Below, piece after piece: positions 23,661-35,818 of a stretch of DNA of 64,000 bases. Both the position numbers and the translations under genes were made by a program. Positions within the stretch are counted from its first letter, which is position 1. The number at the start of each line of letters is the position of its first letter. The stretch comes from Oxyruncus cristatus (taxonomy: Eukaryota; Chordata; Aves; Passeriformes; Cotingidae), in the NCBI GenBank assembly GCA_013399855.1, contig VXAY01003150.1, forward strand, positions 3,562,358-3,626,357, written 5' to 3'. A model generated the notes under the pieces. It saw nothing but the letters and a program-made list of their open reading frames with translations. It made no database searches and was not told the DNA's origin.

Positions 23661-25996
23661 CTGGCTGCAGGCCAGGAGATGGGAGATTCTCCAGGTTCCA
23701 GCTGCTTTGTTTCAGTTTCCCAAAAGGGGGTATATGTAAAGGGCTGTCTGAGGCGTCAGCCCTGGTGGCTAATGGTGCGCGGAGGAATGGTAGGAGTGCT
23801 CATACCCTTGGGTTCTGTTGATAGCAAGGGCTCTGCACAGGAGGACCAGGACCTCAACAGCAAAATTCACCAGTGACTGAGGTGGTAAAGGCACTTTTGG
23901 GAACTACTGGGATCCCTCGGGATCCATTTCCTTGTTGATCAGCTTCTCAAGAGGCCAGGCACTGAAAAGGCCTCTCTCTGTCCCGAAGGCACTGAGGGCC
24001 TCATGGAATAGGGGCATCCCACAGTAAAACTGCTGTCCACAAAACTCCTGTCCTTGCCAGAAATCCTGTGGCAGCAGAAATTGGATGGAAAAGGCTGTAC
24101 AAGAAGAAAGCTTTTAATTTGCTGTGGCAGGAATCAAAGGCTTGTCTTGTCAAAAAATTACAGCTCCCTTTTCCTGCCTGTCTGTCACACGTCAGCAGCC
24201 CTCCTGCTGCAGAGATAAACGCAGCTTTGCAGAAAGGAGCCCAGGGAGTGATTCGGAACAATCTAGTTCGTGAGGGAAGGAGAGGCTTAGGCAAGCACCG
24301 GAACTGAACTTGCATTTGGTATGGCAGGCACTGAGCCCCGTGATGTTTATATTTGACTCTCGTATTTGAGTTTTTATATTGAAGCAAGTTGCTGCTTTTG
24401 CTGTTGCTCTAGTGGTGTGGTGCCTGGGCACTTGTGGGGACAGGGAGTGGGTCCCATGGGAGATGGCAGCTCATGGAACACACTGCCCCCCCGACACTCC
24501 TCTCAGCTGGAAGCACAACACAAGGCTGATGATGGCAGTTACTCTCCTGCAAAAGCTGATGATCAGCAATTCCCATCACATTAGACAGGAAGACTGCTCT
24601 GGCCATGCAGATGCCCACAATGACCCATTTTCCAAGGGCGGGCTCACCCCATGCCCTGCAGAGGTTGCTCCAGGGCTCGCCTGTGACGAGGGATCCAAGG
24701 GCCAGCAAAATGCAAACTCATCCTGAATGGCTTCTGCCTAAAATACATCAGCTGCAGAGCACTCCTGTCGAGATTGCTCCTAGGCTGCTGATGACATGGC
24801 TTTCACAAGGGTAGGACACGTGCCCAGTTTCAGAGACCCTTTACCATCCATTTGCTAAGGACTTTACACTGGAAATAGCTCAGGGCTTTAATGGGAAACT
24901 GTTCAGCATCTGAAGCTGTTCAGACACATAAGATAAAACATGATTTTAAAGATTTAGGCTCAGCTATGACATTAAGACAGCAGCCTTGTAAAAGTGCCAG
25001 CAAAATCATTGGCAATACCAATCAAATTATATTAAGCATGGTAACTACTTGGTAATTGGCTTATATCAATGCATGCTTGGAACAAGGGGATTTTTATCCT
25101 TTAAAAAAAAATGTTTGATTTCATTCAAATGAATTATTGTTGCTGGGTAAGGAGAAACGTAGGATGTGTTTGCAGGTGGATGTGTCTTTGTAAGGACTCA
25201 TAAGAATTTTAGCAATTATTTTTACAATGTTGCTGACTCTGCCTATGCCAATGCTTGCTTCTCCAAGGTAAAGAAATTGCAGAGGGCAGGAGGAGCTCCA
25301 TACTGGGGAATTTTTCAATTTGGCTGTCGAACCCTCTTACCTTTTCTGTTCTTCCCTATAGCAAAGGGTATATTCAAACAGTGACTGTCATAGCAACCTT
25401 TTTTGGGGTGGTCTCTCTCTCTCTGGGTGATAAACTTTTCGTTGAAAATTTGAATTTTTGTGTGGAGGGGAATTAGTCACCCAAATTCCTTGCATTTAGC
25501 ATGTCTCTGCCTTTTGAAAACTTCTCAGTAGTCTCACCTCTCTGGTTATGAAAATACCTTCCCAGGATAGATTTGGGAGGGCAGGGAGCACTTTGGAGTT
25601 ACGTTTTTTTTCCTTGACAAAGCAGTTTCAAACAGCTGTTCTAATATACATGTTTAGTCTAATGGGGACAGCTAGTATGTCATTTAATCAGACTTCCATG
25701 TTTTCTGGGATTCTTGGCAGAGCTGGATTCTAGGACAGACCTTGAGCAGGAGACACTTCTCCTTGCCCCGTGTATGAATTTTCTCTCCTTTGCTTTTCCT
25801 TCCCTCACAGTCAGCAGTGAGAAAATTTGTGCCTGCATTCATACCAACCACTATTTTAAAGCAGAATAACTCAAATAAGGGTAGATTTGACACAAAAACC
25901 TGATGCAGATCCAGCTTACCAGCCAGCTGGGATATTTTTAAGCTAAGATTGTCTGGGGTGAAATCCTTCCTGTTCCAGACCTGGCTATTAAACTAC

Positions 25997-26014
25997 ATTT
26001 TTCTCTCATTTTAG
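25997..26014 (+). other. GPC1: 3' splice site (acceptor) of the GPC1 exon
   Basis: A pyrimidine-rich tract (catttttctctcatttt) runs directly into AG at 26013-26014, followed by GG, the last two bases of a split glycine codon. This is a good U2-type acceptor. It gives the phase expected for the glypican exon 1/exon 2 junction, where a Gly precedes Glu-His-Leu. I could not pick a clear branch point. Confidence 0.9.
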
Positions 26015-26173
26015 GGGAGCACCTGCGAATCTGCCCACAGGGCTATACCTGCTGCACCAGTGAGATGGAGGAGAACTTTGCAAACAAAAGCCGAAGTGAA
26101 TTTGAAGCCATGATGAAAGAGGCTGGTCGCTCCGTGCAGGCCACACTCACAGCACAGCACAGGAGCTTCGACA
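26015..26173 (+). CDS. GPC1: Glypican-1 internal exon (exon 2 by family structure), N-lobe of the core protein
   Basis: Glypican-1 is a GPI-anchored heparan sulfate proteoglycan of the cell surface that binds and presents growth factors such as FGFs, and Wnt, Hedgehog and BMP-type ligands. The exon has 2 bases finishing a split Gly codon (N|GG), 52 full codons starting Glu-His-Leu-Arg-Ile, and 1 base (A) opening the next codon, so it is phase 1 at both ends and 159 bases long. Residues 6-13 read CPQGYTCC. Its three cysteines correspond to Cys62, Cys68 and Cys69 of human GPC1, which form core disulfides. Asn-Lys-Ser at residues 23-25 matches the human Asn79 glycosylation sequon. The next part, rich in Glu, Met and Ala, fits the first long helix and ends HRSFD, as in GPC1. 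The TSEMEEN stretch after the CC pair favours GPC1 over GPC4 and GPC6. The exon is intact, with no stop or frameshift. Signal peptide, remaining domains, glycosaminoglycan sites and GPI signal lie on exons outside the window. Family recognition is from memory of the human protein. Confidence 0.95.
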
Positions 26174-26180
26174 GTGAGTA
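26173..26180 (+). other. GPC1: 5' splice site (donor) of the GPC1 exon
   Basis: The sequence A|GTGAGTA follows the Phe-Asp codons. GTGAGT is a strong U1-type donor, and cutting there leaves one base (A) of a split codon. The reading frame would otherwise run into a TGA within the donor, which supports the exon ending here. Confidence 0.9.
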
Positions 26181-29100
26181 AAAACTGCTTGGTTCCCCCC
26201 GCTCAGGATCTGGTCACTGCTTAGTTTTCCAAGCGCGGTTGGAGTTGGGAGTTCATGTCTGACGCGCTTTTCTCTGCGTGTCGCTCAACGGTTTGGGTGA
26301 AGTGTTGACCTTCAATAGGAGTTGTACCTCTTGGCAGTGTTTTTGTAAGACCAGGCCATTTTGAGAACTCCATTTCAGAGCAGCCACTGAAGGAGGCTGG
26401 CAGGCCAAGGTGTACCTTGGCACCGACACGGCTTTTACAAGCACAGTGTAATCGGGTCCTGCCACAGCAGTGTAACGTTTGAGGCAGTGATGTAAAACCT
26501 GGCGCTGTACCCTGAGCTGTAAGTTGGACAATATGGGAAGGGTGTCTGGATAGCTCTCAGTAGATGGGGAGAGTTTAAGGAAACGTGGATTTTTCCTGTC
26601 TTTTCCATGTGGAATGCAAATGAAAAGGACGTTAGTTCACATTAGGTGCTTATAGCTGTCAGCTTCATACAAACATCAGGCAGTGTTGTACAGCAGGGAA
26701 GGTCTTGGAGACTGTGGTGCATAAGATGTTGTGGACAAACATTCTCTCCAAAGTGTAATATCACTCCTAATGTGCTAAGCAAAGGCTAAGGATGGCTCTC
26801 CTACTTTTATTGTTCCCTCAGGAATGCATTTTGCAGTGCACAGTAAGCCTCGAGGTCTGAAGGCCACTGGAAATAAATGGTTTACTGGCAAAATTGAGAT
26901 GACCTATAATTCAGAAACTGTGTCCATTATCAGATTTTGAAGAAGGTCAGACATTTAGAATCACGGTCCTCCTAACTTTATCAACAGTCATCACATGGAG
27001 TTATCGTGAAAAGAATGGGAGTTGGGGAAAGAAGCTGTAATAGCCAGAAAGGTGGAACTGGAAATTCAAGCAGTAAATAATAGATCTAAAGAAATAAGCC
27101 TGACCTTCAGGGAGCTGATAACCAAGATGAAGTGCTTTTACACTAAATAGAAAGAAAAGGCAGTGCATCTCTGCAAAAGGCATTGTGACTGTGTGGCCAA
27201 GGTTGACCAGAGCAAAGGCATTCTTTTATAAGCTCAAAATTAATTGATTTTCTCCCGCCTTGAAAGGTGATAATCAGGATTTTTAAAAGAGACTTACAAT
27301 GATGATTGCTCAGACTGGTGTCTGAATGGAACCTGACGTAGCTGTTTTTGAGCTCACTCACTGACCTCTGGAATCCAGACCTTCTCAGGGGTTAATGCAG
27401 AACATCCTCCAGCCCTGGCACCTTCTCCCTCCGCTGCCTATTGCAGCACTGGCTGGGATATCTGCTCTTTATTTTTGCCACAGACACTCAATAGAACACA
27501 ATTCTCCATCTGTCATGTAAGAGAGTGCAAAACTTGATGGGGCTTTGAGGATTATATTGACGAGCAGAAATTGCCTAGTGAAGAACTGGTGTAGTCTGAG
27601 TGTGATGTTTTGGTGGATTAATAATAACAACAGCAATAAGAATAATACTGAGCAAAACCAAGCATATGAAAGGGGGGCGCTTGTGTTGAGCTGCCAGTTA
27701 GAGCTGTAAGGGCATTCCTTTGTTTTCATTCCCCAGCATTTTACAAAAATAAAACTTCATTTCAGTGGTGCATACCCAAGTTTCTTTTAAGCATCAAAGT
27801 AAGTGTTCAACAAGCCAAATATTATCTTAACAGACCACAGTGCACTGGTCATTGGTGTTTTGCAGTGAGGATAACCTCACTTGAGCCCACAAGGCCAGGA
27901 AGATGTCTCCTGCTCCCATTATACCTTTCAGTTTGCCTAACTATCCTTGCAATCAGTATAGCATTTATAATTTATGCAAGACATGATTAAAAAAATCATC
28001 ATAGTGTGTCTCAGTTTCAAGCATGAGTTTACCTGTAAGTAGAAGTGGTATTTTCTCTTTAGCTACTGCAAAAATGGTGTAAAATTGAGGGAGTTTTGGT
28101 AATAGGGCAATGCAATCACCTCAGCTTGTGAAACAATGCCATAGAAACCCTCCTAGCTTCCAGTAAATGTTATTAATGTCACAGTTAACAAGACTTTTGC
28201 AGGTGGTGCTGTTTAGAGCTGTTCAATAAAGGAGTTTTTTAATGTCAGATTGATGATTTCTAGTCTAGCTGGCACCGGATGCTTGGGTTTGCTGGATTTC
28301 CTTAGCAGCAGCTAGGAGTACAGCTTTTGGGGTTGCAGAGGTATCGATGCACAGCTTGTCTTCACATTAGTGATTTTGTTTGGTTTTAAGATGGGGAGAG
28401 GCTCCGTTGGATGGGGATGTCCTACCCTTTCTCATAGTATTTGCAACCTGGAGATTAGATTATTCATATATTCTCTGCTAGCAGGTGTGGCACATTGAAC
28501 TTTAGGCCTGGAGCTGTCTTATTTTTGGATTCATCACAGCAAATCTTGCTTCTGTAATCTCTCTGCTGATCGCGGCAATAGTCTCTACTTGTAAATTGCC
28601 CTGAAGGTCCAGATAGAAAATAGCAAGGCTACAGTGATCTGCCTCTGAAGTGATGTTCTCCGTTCAACATTTTGCTTTAGAGAATAATTCATCCTTGCAG
28701 GCTCTGGTCTGTAAAGCCCTAAATTGTCAGAGTGCCTCTGGTGTGAGCTACAGCTTTGTCCCATGGCAAGGAATTAGTCTGTTGTTTCAGTCTCACTGAC
28801 TGTTTAGGGGGCAAACACTTCGTGGCCAAGAGAGCAGTGTCCTTTATCTCATGCCAAGTATTTTTAGCGAAAATACGCGTGTGAAATACAGATGACATGT
28901 GATGGGTATGGTCACCTGTTCAAAAGTGAGATACGTGGAATGGGATCCTGCAGTCTGAGTGCTCTCTCTGCACAGCAGAGGACAGGTGACTTCTGGGGTG
29001 ACTTCCTCCAGGATCTGCCGGGGCTAAATTTAAAGTTTAACAGGCTACAGTATTGCTTAGCTGCTTACCAGTGTACTTGGGTTTTTGTTTCGTATTACTG

Positions 29101-29876
29101 TAGTTAGCAGGATTTGAGGACATCCATTTTAAGCTACGCGTGTGATGATTAGCTTGATCGTAACCTTTCAACTGCAAAGGTAGCATTTTACTCTACAACT
29201 GATTGGTTTTAATTTAAAAAAGAAAAGAAAGAACCAAAAGCAGAGGCCATGAGTGGTGGGAGCATATGCTTTTGATGAGTGAGTGCTAGGGAGGACGTTG
29301 AGGTCAGAGGAGCGGTATTTCATTAGCAGGATTATAGGCACAAACTCTGTGTTAATTGTGATGTCTCCGGGCTCTTGGTCAGGCAGGGAGGTGTGTAGTT
29401 ACCTGGGAGCACAGTCTGCAGCAGGGACCTGCTAGAGGCTTCTGGGTTGGTTTTGGCTGGCATTTATTTGCCTGGAAAACTGTACATACCCCATACTTTA
29501 AAAGAAAAATGTGAGTAATAAAAATGAAAACGAGATTGGGACTATAGGAGGGAGCTGGCAGACAGTCAGCTGTTGAGACTGATACTAAATATTGTTTTAA
29601 AGATGTTCCCAACGTCAGTTGCAGGATGTGCTTCTTTTCAAACTGGTGTCATGTCAGTGGATGGGAAATTTTCGGTATCTGTTATTGTGAAGTTAAACAC
29701 TTTGACAAGGGGCTTTGTCCGAGGATTGTTCAGGACATGGATGCAAGCTGCCTGTGCCCCCTCTGCCGGCTGCAGAACAGGCTCTAGCCAGAACAGGGCT
29801 TGGGGCTCTTGAACTGTGCTGAGAGCAAGCTATAGACATTGCACAGGTTTGGGGGAGATTCCTTGGGAAAATGAGC

Positions 29877-29896
29877 TTTTTTTTTTTTTTTTGCAG
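29877..29896 (+). repeat. Poly(T) tract of 16 followed by GCAG (acceptor-like)
   Basis: Sixteen T run directly into GCAG, which has the form of an ideal 3' splice site on the + strand. No coding sequence and no clear paired donor follow, so it is listed as a homopolymer with cryptic-acceptor potential. Confidence 0.7.
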
Positions 29897-32800
29897 ATCA
29901 CACAGCTGTATGTCAGTGTTGCACAAAGTCATGAGACTTTTGAACTCCTGCCCTTCCCCATGAAACTTGTACCTCCATAATCTGTTGCAGAGATGAGCCT
30001 GGAAAAAAACTCCTGGACCGTGTGGGAGGGGCTGGAGAAGTGATTTGTGATGGCTGGTCAGAGCAGTCATGTTCCAAGGCTGTGCAGCCTGGGATGGCAG
30101 CAGGGGCTGGGGCTGGCAGAGAGAAATGGTGCTTGGAGTGACAGTGGGGGGCTGCAAGCAGCAAGGAACAAGGCTGTTTTTCTAATCTTGGTGAAAGCTC
30201 ACTTGTTGAGTGTCTAATCCTTGTCTGTCTCTCTCTTTTCTCTTTTTTTTTCCTCACTTAAATAACTTTTTAATAATACTGCAGTGTTGTGCCAGTCTTT
30301 CCTTTTGGTGCACTTAGCAAGCAGTCCCTGTGTGACTGCTGACCTTTAGCTGAGAGCCAGGAAATCTGTCCTTTCAGAATTGTTTCATGTTTTCAGGAAA
30401 TATCAACAAGCCAAACCAAAAACCTTGGCTTTTAGTCCACACTGCACAGTCTAAAAATGATTTGTAACTCTCATAAATTCTGTGATTTTTAAGCTGTGGC
30501 AATTAAATGCAGATTAAAAATTATGTGTTTTATAGCTGGCAGATCACTGGAAAGTTGATGTCATGTAAAAGCTTTTATAATGTCCAGTGTTGGTAGCTGG
30601 AAACTACATATGCTGAAACACAGACCATGCAGATAATTAACAGTATTTGAGAGTTAGTTTCAGACAGTTACGTATTTCTTATGAAGATGAATCATTGTTT
30701 TAAATGTTACAAGGTAGGGAACGTCCTAGAAGCTGTTACACACTGATGGTTAAAATTTTAGAGATTTCTTCAGGTGCCATGTTTAAAGTTCAACCCAATG
30801 TGTCTTTGTCACAGGTTGCAGCCCCTAGAAGGACTGTTGGAGAGAGAGACATATATACATGTTTTTATTTACATCCACATATACTGTGGATGCTTAAGGA
30901 AGCTGATCGGGAGGTTGTGGAGTAAGCCCAGCAGGCAGAGCTCTGTGCTACCCTGATGACTTTAAACCTGGACTACAAAATCCAGACCCGAATCTAACCT
31001 TTGCAGATATTTCCTTAGTTGATGATAACATGAACCAAGCCCTGCTGACCTGCAGTTTTAAGGTGTCTGAATTTGGTGGCCCACACACCAAAAGATGTGT
31101 TCTGAGAGATGTGGGACTTCGCTGTGCACCGAATGATTGAGGGAAGACCAATGCATTGGTTATCTGGGCCACAGGGGCTGCAGTGCCTGTGTCCATAAAT
31201 GTGTTACCCCAACACCACTGCTCCTCACTTCCAGTGTCCTGCTGCACTACTCTCGGCTGTGGGTGTTTCTTGGGGGCATGGTTTGGGTTTGGTAAGCTGC
31301 TGTCTAAAAGATGCTGTTTATGTAGAAACAGGAAAGAAGGGACTGGTTATGCCCCAAAATATGGAAATGCTGTGTTTGGAAATAAATTCCTTTGTTTCAG
31401 AGGTTGTGGAAGGGAGTGGTTCTGGACTCAGCAGTGTTGCTCCAGCAGTCCCAGCCTGCTCTCCATGAGCTGGCTGCCTCCCGCTGTCCCTGGCACCGGC
31501 ACGGGGCACTCCCTAGGGCCAAGCGTTTGAGTTCGGACTTCAAATGTATTGCTTTTGATCCAGAAACCCCTAATTAGCCAGGAGCACTCTTTTTTGTGGT
31601 CACTCCCTACACTGGAGCTCTGCCCTTGAAATTGTGGTGTGTGGCCTCAGTTGGTGGCCTTGGCCACGGGCTCAGTGCTGTGGGAGAGCACTGACCTCCA
31701 GCGTGTCCTCGGGCAGATGGGAGGCACCAGGGTCCCAGCACCCCATGGGGCAACAGGCTCAGCTGCCCCTCTGGATATAGGACATCAGGATGATTTCCAT
31801 GGCTCACCTGATGTTTGCCTTTCCAAACACCAGTCTTGCATTGGCCTTCTGCTGCCTCCTAACTGAACATCTACTGTGAAACAGTGCCTGTGCACTGGGT
31901 GTTTTTTCCAAATGGATAAACGGCTCTAGAACACTTCATTCCTGAAACAAAAAGCCAGTAGACTCAGGGAGACTGAGGTAGAGGGGGGAATTAAGGGCGG
32001 GAGGATGTTTGAGAAAAGCAGGAAGCTTTACGATCTTTTTTTCCTAGTGAGATGACAAAGGAACAGGAGGCAAAGAAACCTGGGAGTCAATTGCTTTTGC
32101 TAACTGAGTGTTCATCACCTGCACTGCATTTCTCTGGCAGGCCCGGGATAACCTTTTTGACAAAAGTGCACTACTTGAAGCACCATTAATTGTTTTATGC
32201 CCCTCCTGCACAGCACTTGGGCAGAATCATTCAGAAGAAGCCCATTAGTCCCCCAGCTTTACCTCTGCTTGCATTATCAAAAGTACTTACAAAAGAGGCC
32301 ATCAAAGATGATTCCTTTGGCTCCCATGGACTTCCTTCCCTTAGGGTTGGTTTGGGAGTGTTAGAGACAGAGAACCTCCTTGAACCTAAAATAAAAAAGC
32401 GGGGTCCCAGCTAGATCAAGGACTGAGAAACAAGTAAGGTGAGTTCCCTTGGAGACCTCCACAGGAGGAAGGCAGCAAGCACCCATGCTCGCTTCATTTC
32501 TTGTTTCTCAGGAGGAAGCACCTTAAGAAAACCCCAGCTCGAGGCAGGATTGATTCTAGTTGGGCTGTTTGTCACGGCCTCCCCCCCAATCGTGGTCTGA
32601 AGAAAGAAGGTGCTTTCATGTGTGGTGCTGAGAATCTGGTTTGGTATTTATGGGTTCCTGGAATGGGGTGCGGTGTCTACTGAGGCGCATTCCTGGGCTC
32701 AGCAAGATTAATCCTGACAGGTAGCTGCCTCAGGCAAGCAAACACTTAGGCTCACCTGTAACAGCTCCAGCACCTGGAGTTTTCCCTCCCCTTACAGCCG

Positions 32801-34561
32801 CTTCTCTTCACGTTTAATCTGCCAGTCTCCGCTCTGTGCTGCGGGGTGTATTGCAATGTACGTGCAGCGCTTTGCTTAACAGATGGCATAGGCACGATAT
32901 TCCCTTTTTTTTTCAAAGAAAGGAGAACAAAACATTGCAGTGGCTGGGATGGGAGCAGTGCACTGGGGGGTGCTTCCTGCAAGGGCCTGCACACCCCAAG
33001 AGATGAGCTGCTTCATCCCTGCAGAAGTCAGATTAGGTAAAAAAGGTGCATCAGGCATCTCACTTTCAGCAGCTGTCACCGTGCTTTGTCACACACTCAA
33101 AAAAAGCTGCCTCTGAGTGCTCAGGGAACAGTGAAATGTGCATCTGCTTGGGGACATAAGAGAAAGCACCTGCTCTTCCAAGATATGGGATGACACAGGC
33201 ATATTTTCTGAGAAATTAGTGATGTCCAGATAGTCATTTCAGAAGAAAGTGTTGGCAGAGTTTATTTTAACATTCAGGACACTTTGCATGAATCTCTTTG
33301 GAAATGTCTGATTTCACGGAGTAAGCAGCCAAGCAGCCAAACTTTTATCAGAAGCACTGGCTGCTGCCTTCAGTGGCTGCAGAGCCTCATCCCCAGGTGG
33401 CTGGATGGAGGTCAGAGAAGGGAATGGGAGAGGAACAGCTGAGGGTTTTCTGCATGGCTCTGCAGAAGAGCCCATGCCTTGAACCACTTTATGCTCAGCC
33501 ATCTTCCAGCTGGTTTACTGGTTTCCACATGAAGCAGTTTTCACCCTTAAGCTCTCTGATGCTCAGTGTTTCTCCTAAGAGGAAAATGCCAGGATTTCCT
33601 GGGCTGCTCTTATTGCAAAGAAATGTAGGTGCTCTGAATCAGCTCTTGAGGTGGTAATTTCCCCTCAGCTTGGTGTTTGCCAAGAATCCCATCTCTGTTC
33701 CAAGCCAGGTGCTGTGGTAATTTGGGAGCATGAAGGGCTCCAGCAGCAAGGTGCTGTCCCTGCTTACAGTAGATCAGCATACACAATGAGCTGGAAAATA
33801 CGCCACTGAAATATGTGGCATGTCCAGACATAGGAGCCTGGGCTATTTTGAGTACTTCAACATTTCTGTTCTCGTTTAGCTGATAGAAGTACTTTGTTCT
33901 CTCTCATCAGAAATGCTTGCAGCAAATTGTTGATTCTGGTTTATTAGTTACTGACATTGAAGTAGCATATCCGTGGAGCCAAGAAGCTGCTTCTTACTGT
34001 AATGCACTGCAGGGTGTCCTGGCTGTCTGAGCTGGACCTGTGATCCAAGTTCCATTTTTGTTTGAAAACAAAAAAAAGCCAAGCAAACAAAACCCTGGTT
34101 TGGGGGAGTGGACTATGAAGGGAAAAGATGAGTGGAAGGTCAGACAATATGTTTTTGCTAGAGGTGGGAACAGAGCTCAAGTCCCTTGGCTTTGGTAAAG
34201 TGCAGGAGTACCACAAGTCCCTCTAGTTCATAAAACACAGTGATTCTCTTCTGGTAAGACAGCAGAAGACATCATGTCATTCCATGTCTTCCAGCAGTTT
34301 ATCAACCAAGACCTTTCCATACAGGGTGTTCTCAGCACTCCCAGCCTAAGAGGGAATAGGCACTGGCTCTAAATGCTCCTTGGGTCATTGGTACGTGTGG
34401 TTTTTTGTGTAAGCCCCTTTCCAAAGTGGAAGTAATGATCAAAATCACAAGGAAGGTCTGCAAACAACTTGTGTAAACAGGGGCAAGGGTATATAAGAGT
34501 ATTTTGGCGTTGGGTAACTTGTGTGATTAGAGAATCTGGTCTGACTTCCAGAGTGTAGTAT

Positions 34562-34588
34562 GAGTACCAGGAGTACCAGAAGTACCAG
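34562..34588 (+). repeat. 9-bp tandem repeat, three copies
   Basis: GAGTACCAG, GAGTACCAG and AAGTACCAG lie head to tail; a partial unit may precede them. A short minisatellite-like stretch. Confidence 0.85.
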
Positions 34589-35193
34589 CGGGAGCTTGAA
34601 GGTGCCTATGGAAAATAGGCTGAGATCTGATGTGTCTACAGGGAGACTCAAAGATAATCCCTTTTTGTGGTAGAAAGAGGCTGAATACTTTTGCTGATGA
34701 ACACTTCACCTTTGTATTTGCTATAGCTGCTTAAGGACATTTCACTTCTCCTCCCCTTTCTTATTCTCATTTAACTTCCTCCCTTCAGACCAATACAGCT
34801 TCTTGCATTTAAAAGCACAGTTATCATGGTGTAATGTGTGCAGAGCTTTTTCCAGTGCCTCACTTCCTGTCCAGGCAGTGTTGGGGTATTTTGATTTTAT
34901 TTCTTCTGTTTTCTGAAATAAGCCAGGTTACAGGAGGGAAAAAACCTCTCATTTTACCCAGCAGTTCATAGCTACCTCTAAAGACATTGGGTACTGTTAA
35001 GTCATTCTCGTTAAACCTGCAGATTTGGCCCAGACACCAACGAACTGAGTTTGTTTCACTGTAAAAAGAAATAGAAATCAGAAACCCCAGCTTCCATGAG
35101 GCCTGATTTTGCAAAACATGAGTGCAGCATCACGTGCTTGGAGACATTGAAGCCAGGGGTAGGACACACAATGAATTTTACTTCAGCTCCAAG

Positions 35194-35245
35194 TAAAATT
35201 ACTGGGATCTTTATTACTGGGATAATAAAATTACTGGGATCTTTA
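35194..35245 (+). repeat. 32-bp-period duplication with internal third copy
   Basis: A 20-base word, TAAAATTACTGGGATCTTTA, occurs identically at 35194-35213 and 35226-35245. The 12 bases between them (TTACTGGGATAA) repeat the core ATTACTGGGAT a third time. Identity of the copies suggests a recent event. Confidence 0.9.
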
Positions 35246-35507
35246 GGAGAGGCCATATAAAAAAGATTGTGTCATTGAGGCTTTTAAAGATTTCTCTCCA
35301 GTAATAACTCCTCCTAATCTGCTGCTATCCCAGTAGGATCTACCCTTTGGAAGGTTGTTCCAAACTGCTCAGCAATGATTCCTGCTGACCAAGGGGGTAA
35401 CATCAGCGCACAGTTCGCCCCAAGGCCAGCATGAGAGCGCCCTGTACAAGAACCCCAACAGACAAACAGTGAGGCTGTTCATTAGCAGAGAAAATAAATA
35501 AGGATTC

Positions 35508-35519
35508 TTTTTTTTTTTT
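35508..35519 (+). repeat. Poly(T) tract, 12 bases
   Basis: Run of 12 T followed by CCCTCCGAAG. On the minus strand it would be an A tail, but no element body is recognised. Confidence 0.75.
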
Positions 35520-35785
35520 CCCTCCGAAGCACCTTTTTATTGATTACCAGCTTTGTTTTTGCACGTAATCCTGGAACTCGTTTCCTTTTGAATCCAGTTG
35601 AATCTCCAAGAGGGTTACATACATTTTCATGTTGTTTGCTACACCTGCTACCTATTTTTCAAAGCAGTACAGTCCAAGAGCATGAATTCACTGAAACTCA
35701 GTGGCTTGGAGATGCTAATTAAGGGAGAGGGTCAAATATATCAAGAAACATATGTATGTGTGTGCCTATGTAGATAAGTGTGTGT

Positions 35786-35818
35786 ATTTCAGCTGAAATG
35801 GGGCAAGCCCCAATTTCA
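35786..35818. repeat. Palindrome with overlapping hairpin
   Basis: ATTTCAGCTGAAAT (35786-35799) is a perfect 14-base palindrome. Its right half plus GGGG (to 35803) can instead pair with CCCCAATTTCA (35808-35818) across a CAAG loop with one bulged A. The TGAAAT block therefore has two alternative partners. Confidence 0.7.

Larger units (their letters stand above)
1..26014 (+). other. GPC1: GPC1 intron upstream of the exon (3' part; 5' end outside the window)
   Basis: Apart from the repeats and candidate regulatory patches listed separately, I see nothing coding here. Open frames of 60-187 codons occur on both strands, but none shows a recognisable domain, codon bias or flanking splice-site pairs, and they overlap each other in several frames as chance frames do. 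There is no strong CpG island and no signal-peptide exon, so GPC1 exon 1 is upstream of position 1 and this intron exceeds 26.0 kb. Human GPC1 intron 1 carries miR-149. I found no convincing counterpart here, only 8-9-base matches to its 5' end (for example near 18060 and 21870). The stretches 4600-8300, 9700-14800, 15500-20800 and 24000-25980 hold nothing I can name beyond the listed small items. Confidence 0.85.

Noticed and set aside
29161..29215. TGCAAAGGTAGC resembles the conserved mitochondrial 16S rRNA motif (possible numt)
   Set aside because: Only about 12 bases match. The flanks, which are also very conserved in 16S, do not.
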